From Clostridia bacterium (GTDB lineage: Bacteria; Bacillota_A; Clostridia; Oscillospirales; Acutalibacteraceae): DNA of 5,108 bases. Each line of letters opens with the position of its first letter. The first letter of the stretch is position 1. Below are positions 1-5,108 of the stretch, piece by piece. The DNA is taken from NCBI GenBank assembly GCA_017441045.1, contig JAFSAK010000137.1:1-5108 (forward strand). Reading direction: 5' to 3'. The translations under genes and the position numbers were made by a program. Below the pieces are notes generated by a model. The model did no database searches and was not told where the DNA came from. It saw nothing but the letters and a program-made list of their open reading frames with translations.

Positions 1-3000
1 CAGTATGTCCGAGTTACCGTCTTTGTCAGGATTTATTTCTACCATAGGTCAAATCGGCAGTGAAAAGATGGTGGCTATCGGTTTTGACTATAATAATACC
101 GGTGTAATTACTGTGGGTACTATGAAAGCCGAGTTTTCGGCGCTTTCCACGAATAACGCCGAACTTTACGATACCGATAAGGATGCCTTTGTTGAAGCGG
201 CAGATGAATTTTATCTGAAAGCCGTAAGCACCGGTATGTTTGATAAAAACGATACCGCATTTAATGCCTTTGTTCAGGCGCTTAATGTGGTTAATGGATT
301 TGACGGAAGCGTAGAATCTGCTGTCAGCAGATTAAAATCTTCTTATTCTGCCCTTACCTATAAGGAAGTTATGCTTCCCGCATCATTAGGGTCGGGCGAA
401 GAGCTCACCCTAAAGGATACAACCGATAACAAGGATAAATTAGGGGATAAGTATGTGGAACATACTCTTCTTGGCGGCGATGCACTTGATAACATAGATA
501 GAGTGATGTTCACTTTCGCCGATACCGATGCCAATTACAACGTAGGTAAATTGTGCGAATTTACCGTGTATGTTAAAAGTACGGGCGGAGTGGGAGCCCG
601 TCCCTTATTCCATGTAGCTGAGGGAAACAGGCGCAATTTACAATCTGTATTTTCTGCTGATGTTATTGGCGCAGATGTATGGTCAGAACTTAAAATGAGC
701 AATCTTCCCAAATACGATGACCTTTGGAAATCTGAAAATTTAGGCGGAATTTCAGATAGACCGCTTACCGCGATTTCCCTGGATTTCGCTTCAACGGGCA
801 GTATTTCAGTAGGCAGTATGGTTGTAGAGTTTGCGGCTTATGATAAGGATGTTTTGTCCCTCGCCGAAAGCGATATATTTGCTTTTTACAGAGCAACGGC
901 AGATTTTTATGAGGAAGCTATAGCAAATAATTACTTTGCGCCGGATGATAAGGAATTTATAAAGTTTAAATCTGACCTTGATATTCTTACAAATATACTG
1001 AACGGTGAAGAATATGCCTTTTCCAAAGCCGTATCCGATATAGGATATTATTGGAGCAAAATGACCGATAAGCGAACCTTAATTCCTTACGGTGCATGGG
1101 TTGAGTCCAGGTCGCAGGTAACCGAACTTACCACCTATGATGCTGATACCTATCAGGGTTCAGACCTTGCGGAAACAAGTGTATTAGGTCCTAAATATAC
1201 CACCTATACTGCCATAGGCGGAAACGCGGCGGATAACAAGGATACCGTTCTCTTTAAATTTGCCGATGGGGAAAACCCCAATATAACCATAGGTGATATT
1301 AACAGTATCAAGGTTTATATTAAGGCGGATGCCGCAACAGGCGCGAGACCCAAGTATATCTATGGCTCAAATGATACGGTATTTCAGTACAGTTCTTTCT
1401 TTAATATCGGCGCGGAAAATGTAGGCAAATGGTTCGAGGGCAAGGTTAATAATGTATCATCCCTTCCTGAACTTTCTTCAAATCTTAATAATACGCTTTC
1501 GGGAATAGGACTTGATATTTCCAATGCAGCCAACTTTACTATTGGTTCAATGGAAATAAGTTTTACTTGCGCGAGTGAAAGCGACCTTGCTTTAAAGGAT
1601 ACGGATGTCAGTCTTTTTATAGCCAAAGCTATGCTTTTCTGTCGGGAAGCCGATAAGAGCGGAAAATTTGCTGATAATGCTGTATTTGCATCTTTAAAAC
1701 AAGCCGTAGAGGATATTTGTGAAGTTGAAAACAATGATGAGATTATAGTTCTCGCAAAGCTTAAGGCGGGATGGTTAGGTCTGAGTGATAACAATACTTT
1801 CCCAAAATCCAATACAACCAATTGGAATATAGCAGATTGGGTTTACGCGGCGAATAGAGTGGACACAGGCAGTCTCACAAATACCGAAGATTTCGTTGAA
1901 GCTTTAGCAGATGCCAAAGCGCTCAGAGATTTATTGGGTCAGGAATTTACAAGCAATATTTCCACCTATTCTACCTATGCAGATGCTCAGGCATCGCTTT
2001 TACCCCTTGAAAACAACCTTATAGAAAAAATCAAACCCGCTATTTATTACTTTGATGGAAACAATAAGAATGAAGTGTCCATTGCAGATTCTTCGGCGGT
2101 TACGGATAATGACTATGCAAGTTTTCTTGATATTCCTACCGTAAATGCAGGAAATGGTGCTTATGTAGAACTGATATATCGCTTTGAGGGCGGTTCTGAG
2201 ATTTCCGATTTCGTAATTGGTCATAATAGCGATGCGGCGCTCAGAAATACGGACTACAAGATTTATGTAGCCGATAGTATTGAAAATCTGCTTAAGACCG
2301 ATTCTATGGTTGTGGGTTATAACAACGCTGACAATGCACAGATTCAGATATTTAATTTTGAAGGCAAACCTCGGATAAGCGGTTCTTATATCGCTTTCAG
2401 AATTTATACAAACGGTGATAGCGTTACCGTAGGTGAACTTGGCGTTTACGGTGAGTTTGTAAGATACGATGTAAAAACAGGCGATTTTACGGATGAATTT
2501 ATGAAGTCATTAGGTGACAACCTTATTGCAGGAGAAGGTGTTATCGGTTATACCAAACCCGCTAATCTTGCAAGAAACAGGTGGACCGATTCGTTTAGTT
2601 ATCCTATGGAGTATATCTATGACTGCAGTAATGATACAGGTGTCGGCTTCGGTTCCTGCGCCGGCTCATCCATTTCCGCTGATGGTGAGGAAATTTCTCT
2701 CCATATTATGTTTGACCTGCGCGAAACTTACTATATAAAGAAACTTCTTATCAATCATTGGAAGCAGACATATCTGCAGGCAGGTAAGTTTGAAATTTAC
2801 GCTTCGGATAACTATGCAACCCTCTTTAAGTCCGGCAGTAAGATAGTTTCTTATGATAATATGCACGATGGTGAAAACGGCACAACTAACTCTCAGCTCT
2901 TTACCGCAAAGGGCGATGGAGTTATAGCAAGATATATATCATTCCGTATAGTGTGTCCGATTTCCAACTACGAAAAAGGACTTATAAGATATGCGGGTAT

Positions 3001-4756
3001 GTGCTATCCGAGAATTAACGATTTAGGTGTTTTCGGTGAGAGATATTATAAGCCGTTAAATGAAATTAACTTCTTAAACAGGGTGCCCGTGGAGGCATAC
3101 CGCACCGATGATAATGGAAACAAAACCATAATTGGAGAATCCGAGTTCGGTTATTCAGAGTATATTAAAGCTGCCGATGGCGATTATACTGTTGCAATCC
3201 CCATAGCGCAGAACGGCAAAACCGTTGATTTCGTATATAATCTTTGTGCGGATAAAACTATAAATTCCGTTAAACTTTCTGCCCTTACGGAAAATCTTAA
3301 GGGAGTAAAGGTTTATGCTTCCGCATCGAACGAGGGCGTTTGGCTGGAGGAAAACTGCGTACTCAATTATAAGGGTGATGCAACAAATCAGGTTTCAAGG
3401 TCTTTCGGTGATGAGCCCATAGAAGCCCGTTATGTAAGATTTAGCATAGTTGATACCGAGAGCGGCATAGTAGACGCTACCGAGTTTGAGGTAATAGGTT
3501 GGAATATTCAGGAATTTGTTTATATTAACCTTGCCGAAGGCAAGAGCGAAGATACGAGTGTGTTGCTTGAAAATAAAGATAACTATGAGTTAACCGTTAC
3601 CGATGACGATGCAGGCAAATTTGTGCATAGTATTTACAAGACCGATTTATACGATATTTCCAATGCCTTTGATGGTGATGAGGATTCCAATGCGGACCTG
3701 TTTAACGGTTCCCGTGGTAATGCCGACGGAACGGGTAGGGTAACAATAAATCTGCTTATTGATTTGGGCGCCCTTGATGCTGTGGATGGAATCAATTTCA
3801 AGGCGGGTGGCTCATACGATTATCTGCCCGATAAACTTAATTTCTATCTGGGTGAGGAAGACCTCGCCTTATTCGGTAAGGATGCTAAGCCCATTAAGGA
3901 ATTCACCTCGAAAACCGAGAACGAAAACGGTTATTACGAATATAATTTCTTACCGCAAACTGCCCAGTATGTGAGAATAGAAATTGTAAGCGGTACCCAG
4001 CGTTATTATGAGATGCTCAATAAGATAGGCGTTATCATTTCCGAAATTGAGGTAAACGGCATTGAGGTTGTCGGTCATACAGCTTCTGAGGGTATCGCTG
4101 CCTCAATAACAGATGAACAAACGGGTATAAGGGTTGATATTGAAGCTTTGCGCGATAACGATATATTCTCAAAACTTCAGGATTTAGCTATAGTCAAGCG
4201 CCAACCTACCGTCGATGAGAAAAAGGCACTCAATGAGCAGGGTATAGCGTTTACAACCGATATATACGATATATTCTTGCTCGATGATAACGGTGATATC
4301 ATAACCGATGTGGGCGGCAGAAATATTAAGATTTGCTTGCCGAAATCTATGTTTAACGGCGATGGAGACCCTTATGTTGTAGCGAGTATCTGGGGTGAAT
4401 ATACCATGGTAGAATTCGTGGAGGAAGATGGTTTCCTTATAGCTACCGCAACTGACCCATTTGGTTTGAGCTATGCTATTTGTGAATTTGTTACAGATAG
4501 CGAGGAAATTGATAATGAAAGCCCAACCGATATGGATAATGCCGTAGAAGATGACGATGCGGATGAATCGGAAGAAGAGGCGGACGAAGATGATAAACCG
4601 AAGAAAAAGAAAAAGATTAAGGTCGTTCGCAAGAACAACGGAGATGACTTTGATTATCTCCCCATAATCATCTCCTCGGTTATAGTTGTGGTTGCAGCCG
4701 CAGGCATCACAATATTCTTAATTCTTAAAAAGAAAAAGGAAAAACAAGAAGAATAA
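1..4756 (+). CDS. Large multidomain membrane-anchored surface protein with discoidin-like domains (5' partial)
   Basis: This is the 3' part of a giant surface protein; no catalytic motif is recognisable and no gene name can be given. The frame is open through base 1. The ATG at base 5 is probably internal, because no signal peptide follows it and it falls inside the tail of a domain that recurs later. Residues below count from that ATG. Residues 3-594 are an array of helical segments and beta-rich domains, and 605-676 is a further helical segment. Residues 678-1356 contain four discoidin-like beta sandwiches, which in known proteins usually bind glycans or other surface ligands. Residues 1358-1495 are a juxtamembrane beta domain, 1498-1530 an acidic linker, 1531-1543 a lysine-rich patch, 1551-1574 a membrane helix and 1575-1583 a charged tail. 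The topology implies an exported protein held in the membrane with its bulk outside. Glycan or host-surface binding is inferred. The gene ends in TAA and is followed 12 bases later by a terminator hairpin. Confidence 0.9.
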   Translation, partial: SMSELPSLSGFISTIGQIGSEKMVAIGFDYNNTGVITVGTMKAEFSALSTNNAELYDTDKDAFVEAADEFYLKAVSTGMFDKNDTAFNAFVQALNVVNGFDGSVESAVSRLKSSYSALTYKEVMLPASLGSGEELTLKDTTDNKDKLGDKYVEHTLLGGDALDNIDRVMFTFADTDANYNVGKLCEFTVYVKSTGGVGARPLFHVAEGNRRNLQSVFSADVIGADVWSELKMSNLPKYDDLWKSENLGGISDRPLTAISLDFASTGSISVGSMVVEFAAYDKDVLSLAESDIFAFYRATADFYEEAIANNYFAPDDKEFIKFKSDLDILTNILNGEEYAFSKAVSDIGYYWSKMTDKRTLIPYGAWVESRSQVTELTTYDADTYQGSDLAETSVLGPKYTTYTAIGGNAADNKDTVLFKFADGENPNITIGDINSIKVYIKADAATGARPKYIYGSNDTVFQYSSFFNIGAENVGKWFEGKVNNVSSLPELSSNLNNTLSGIGLDISNAANFTIGSMEISFTCASESDLALKDTDVSLFIAKAMLFCREADKSGKFADNAVFASLKQAVEDICEVENNDEIIVLAKLKAGWLGLSDNNTFPKSNTTNWNIADWVYAANRVDTGSLTNTEDFVEALADAKALRDLLGQEFTSNISTYSTYADAQASLLPLENNLIEKIKPAIYYFDGNNKNEVSIADSSAVTDNDYASFLDIPTVNAGNGAYVELIYRFEGGSEISDFVIGHNSDAALRNTDYKIYVADSIENLLKTDSMVVGYNNADNAQIQIFNFEGKPRISGSYIAFRIYTNGDSVTVGELGVYGEFVRYDVKTGDFTDEFMKSLGDNLIAGEGVIGYTKPANLARNRWTDSFSYPMEYIYDCSNDTGVGFGSCAGSSISADGEEISLHIMFDLRETYYIKKLLINHWKQTYLQAGKFEIYASDNYATLFKSGSKIVSYDNMHDGENGTTNSQLFTAKGDGVIARYISFRIVCPISNYEKGLIRYAGMCYPRINDLGVFGERYYKPLNEINFLNRVPVEAYRTDDNGNKTIIGESEFGYSEYIKAADGDYTVAIPIAQNGKTVDFVYNLCADKTINSVKLSALTENLKGVKVYASASNEGVWLEENCVLNYKGDATNQVSRSFGDEPIEARYVRFSIVDTESGIVDATEFEVIGWNIQEFVYINLAEGKSEDTSVLLENKDNYELTVTDDDAGKFVHSIYKTDLYDISNAFDGDEDSNADLFNGSRGNADGTGRVTINLLIDLGALDAVDGINFKAGGSYDYLPDKLNFYLGEEDLALFGKDAKPIKEFTSKTENENGYYEYNFLPQTAQYVRIEIVSGTQRYYEMLNKIGVIISEIEVNGIEVVGHTASEGIAASITDEQTGIRVDIEALRDNDIFSKLQDLAIVKRQPTVDEKKALNEQGIAFTTDIYDIFLLDDNGDIITDVGGRNIKICLPKSMFNGDGDPYVVASIWGEYTMVEFVEEDGFLIATATDPFGLSYAICEFVTDSEEIDNESPTDMDNAVEDDDADESEEEADEDDKPKKKKKIKVVRKNNGDDFDYLPIIISSVIVVVAAAGITIFLILKKKKEKQEE
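11..1786 (+). repeat. Tandem protein repeat: beta-rich domain plus helical segment, three copies (first truncated)
   Basis: Residues 3-594 of the large protein repeat with a period of about 230-250 residues. The beta domain spans about 144-277 and 388-522, and its tail alone is seen at 3-47. Aligned markers are a GG..A.DN.D.V.F.FAD pattern (from 157 and from 405), GARP (197-200 and 446-449), and a V/I-G-S/T-M strand near the domain end (37-40, 269-272, 513-516). Each beta domain is followed by a helical segment (about 51-118, 283-353, 529-594) sharing a pattern of D..F..A..FY..A...G.F...D..F. The copies are diverged in protein and show no obvious long DNA identity, so this is an old duplication. 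The beta part looks like a jelly-roll binding module and the helical part resembles the short three-helix FIVAR-type spacers of Gram-positive surface proteins. Both of those family assignments are inference. Confidence 0.75.
1817..2032 (+). other. Fourth helical spacer segment (FIVAR-like)
   Basis: Residues 605-676 are rich in Ala, Leu and Glu and predict as two or three helices (for example DFVEALADAKALRDLLGQ at 629-646, then ASLLPLENNLIEKI at 663-676). The segment lies directly after the third helical segment and breaks the alternating pattern, since a beta domain would be expected here. It joins the repeat array to the discoidin-like part. It resembles FIVAR-type spacers in size and composition, but the match is by eye only. 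Confidence 0.5.
2036..3502 (+). other. Three discoidin-like (F5/8 type C-like) domains within the large protein
   Basis: Residues 678-819, 838-1013 and 1020-1166 each show the typical order of strands of discoidin / CBM32-like sandwiches. A hydrophobic strand for a ligand-exposed or sugar-type effect comes first (ISDFVIGH at 733; IKKLLINHW at 911; INSVKLSAL at 1086). Next comes a strand of the K.YVA/YAS type (YKIYVADS at 751; FEIYASDN at 929; VKVYASAS at 1101). Then comes a YI/VRF strand (SYIAFRIY at 794; RYISFRIV at 976; RYVRFSIV at 1142), and last a closing strand ending in G (ELGVYG at 811; DLGVFG at 1006; EFEVIGW at 1160). This pattern is seen directly; the family name is inferred from it. 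The second domain has two pairs of cysteines (874/885 and 984/1000). Ligands cannot be deduced. Confidence 0.7.
3518..4072 (+). other. C-terminal-most discoidin (F5/8 type C) domain of the large protein
   Basis: Residues 1172-1356 give the clearest match to the F5/8 type C family. They open with INLAEGK (1174-1180), have a NAFDGDEDS turn (1220-1228) and a VTINLLIDLG strand (1246-1255). A YLPDKLNFYLG strand (1273-1283) follows, then QYVRIEIVSG (1321-1330), closing with SEIEVNG (1346-1352). The NAFDGD turn with acidic residues is where many CBM32-type domains bind a structural calcium ion, so calcium binding is plausible here but not shown. Family members commonly bind galactose-type sugars, mucin or host glycans, but the ligand here is unknown. 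Confidence 0.75.
4076..4489 (+). other. Juxtamembrane beta domain of the large protein
   Basis: Residues 1358-1495 form a separate beta-rich unit. It contains FTTDIYDIFLLDDNGDIITD (1416-1435), NIKICLPKSM (1440-1449), PYVVASIWGEYTMVEFV (1456-1472), and ATDPFGLSYAICEF (1482-1495). This order resembles the domain often found just before the C-terminal anchor in Clostridia surface proteins, which usually ends in a TDHFS.YA-type strand; here the equivalent is TDPFGLSYA. The resemblance is from memory of the family and was not searched. Its probable role is structural, as a stalk next to the membrane. Confidence 0.55.
4496..4753 (+). other. Acidic linker, lysine patch, membrane helix and cytoplasmic tail (membrane anchor)
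   Basis: Residues 1498-1530 include 20 Asp or Glu out of 33. They are followed at once by KPKKKKKIKVVRK (1531-1543), then a hydrophobic helix at 1551-1574 (bases 4655-4726) and the tail KKKKEKQEE. The tail lysines fit the positive-inside rule, so the N-terminal bulk faces outside. There is no LPXTG-type sortase motif before the helix, although LPII occurs at its start, so the protein is probably held by the helix rather than linked covalently to the wall. The opposite charges of linker and lysine patch may pair with each other, or the lysines may touch anionic wall polymers; both ideas are inference. Confidence 0.85.
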
Positions 4757-4768
4757 AAATTCACAATA

Positions 4769-4798
4769 AAAAGCCCTTCGTTTTCACGAAGGGCTTTT
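4769..4798. terminator. Bidirectional Rho-independent terminator between convergent genes
   Basis: Bases 4769-4781 pair perfectly with 4786-4798, giving a 13-bp stem with a 4-base loop (TTTC on the + strand, GAAA on the - strand). The core GCCCTTCG / CGAAGGGC is flanked by an A run on the left and a T run on the right, so each strand's transcript ends in a U run after a GC-rich stem. The hairpin starts 12 bases after the stop of the large gene and lies 2 bases beyond the stop of the kinase gene, so it can serve both. On the - strand transcript the loop is a GNRA tetraloop, which usually adds stability. Confidence 0.93.
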
Positions 4799-4800
4799 CA

Positions 4801-5108
4801 TCATATTAGTTCATATTTTATTCTTCCAAAATATTCATCAACGAGCTCTCTTGAAACATAACCCGTTTCATCGAATTGGGTGTTGGCTGTACCTGCCGCC
4901 ATACCGAGCACAACTGCTTCGGAGAGTGATAAACCTCTTGATATCCCTGCTGCAATACCCGCGACAGTGCTATCTCCCGAGCCCACAGCATTTTTAACCG
5001 AAACATTTGGAGAGCGAAAACGGTAAAACTTATTATCTATATATGCGATTGCACCGTCACCGCCAAGAGTTATGATGGGTAGTTCAATGAATTTTTTATT
5101 AAGGGTGA
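4801..5108 (-). CDS. PfkB-family sugar-phosphate kinase, C-terminal part (1-phosphofructokinase / tagatose-6-phosphate kinase type)
   Basis: Only the last 101 residues and the TGA stop are in the window; the family is about 300-320 residues long, so roughly two thirds lie beyond base 5108. The visible part begins TLNKKFIELPIITLGGDGAI, the strand and glycine turn typical of PfkB kinases. It continues into NAVGSGDSTVAG, the PfkB signature 2 region. The Asp of GSGDS (codon at 4972-4974) is the expected catalytic base that activates the sugar hydroxyl, and the surrounding glycines form the anion hole for ATP phosphate. The NxVGSGDSTVAG wording, with Ser in place of the usual Ala, resembles LacC tagatose-6-phosphate kinases, while FruK 1-phosphofructokinases are close relatives. 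Substrate cannot be settled from this fragment. The enzyme is cytoplasmic. The GTG at 4986 is internal, because the frame stays open and conserved upstream of it. Confidence 0.9.
   Translation of the reverse strand, partial: TLNKKFIELPIITLGGDGAIAYIDNKFYRFRSPNVSVKNAVGSGDSTVAGIAAGISRGLSLSEAVVLGMAAGTANTQFDETGYVSRELVDEYFGRIKYELI

Noticed and set aside
11..1786. Possible recent DNA-level duplication or recombination hotspot in the repeat array
   Set aside because: The repeat is visible in protein but no long identical DNA stretches were noticed between copies, so recent duplication is not supported.
1384..1821. 145-codon open frame on the - strand inside the large gene
   Set aside because: It lies antisense to well-supported repeated protein sequence, shows no recognisable domain, and is best explained as a shadow of the coding frame.
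2000..2866. Three short open frames (66-74 codons), two on the - strand and one on the + strand in another frame
   Set aside because: All overlap the discoidin-like coding region, with no recognisable product and no sign of their own expression signals.
3759..3974. 71-codon open frame on the + strand in another frame
   Set aside because: It sits within the clearest discoidin domain, whose own frame is strongly supported; the overlapping frame resembles nothing known.
4655..4753. Possible sortase sorting signal (LPII before a hydrophobic helix and a positive tail)
   Set aside because: The LPXTG pattern is absent, as no threonine and glycine follow the LP, so a simple membrane anchor is the better reading.
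4818..5006. 62-codon - strand frame overlapping the kinase
   Set aside because: The neighbouring frame carries the PfkB signature GSGDS, so this one is a shadow.

Overview
The window holds the 3' part of one very large gene on the + strand, the 3' end of a second gene on the - strand, and a hairpin terminator in the 44-base gap where they converge. The base composition is fairly AT-rich. The large protein has a single C-terminal membrane helix with a lysine-rich tail, and the sugar kinase resembles low-GC Gram-positive PfkB enzymes. Together these suggest a Firmicutes/Clostridia-type bacterium, perhaps an uncultured gut or rumen member. This is an inference from style, not a taxonomic identification.

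Bases 1-4756 are one uninterrupted reading frame, open at the left edge, with at least 1583 residues visible. It reads as an extracellular, membrane-anchored, multidomain protein. From N to C terminus it has: (1) a tandem array in which a short helical segment alternates with a beta-rich domain, seen as three copies with the first cut by the window edge; (2) a fourth helical segment; (3) four successive discoidin-like (F5/8 type C / CBM32-like) beta-sandwich segments, the last being the clearest; (4) a juxtamembrane beta domain; (5) a strongly acidic linker, a lysine cluster, one membrane helix and a short cytoplasmic tail. No catalytic domain is recognisable in the visible part. The missing N-terminal part should carry the signal peptide and could carry an enzyme or more binding modules.

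Bases 4769-4798 form a 13-bp hairpin with A/T tracts on both sides, which can terminate transcription from either direction. Bases 4801-5108 on the - strand encode the C-terminal 101 residues of a PfkB-family sugar (phosphate) kinase of the 1-phosphofructokinase / tagatose-6-phosphate kinase type. The two genes are convergent and so belong to different transcripts. A shared role in carbohydrate use is possible but cannot be shown from the window. No RNA gene, mobile element or CRISPR array was seen.
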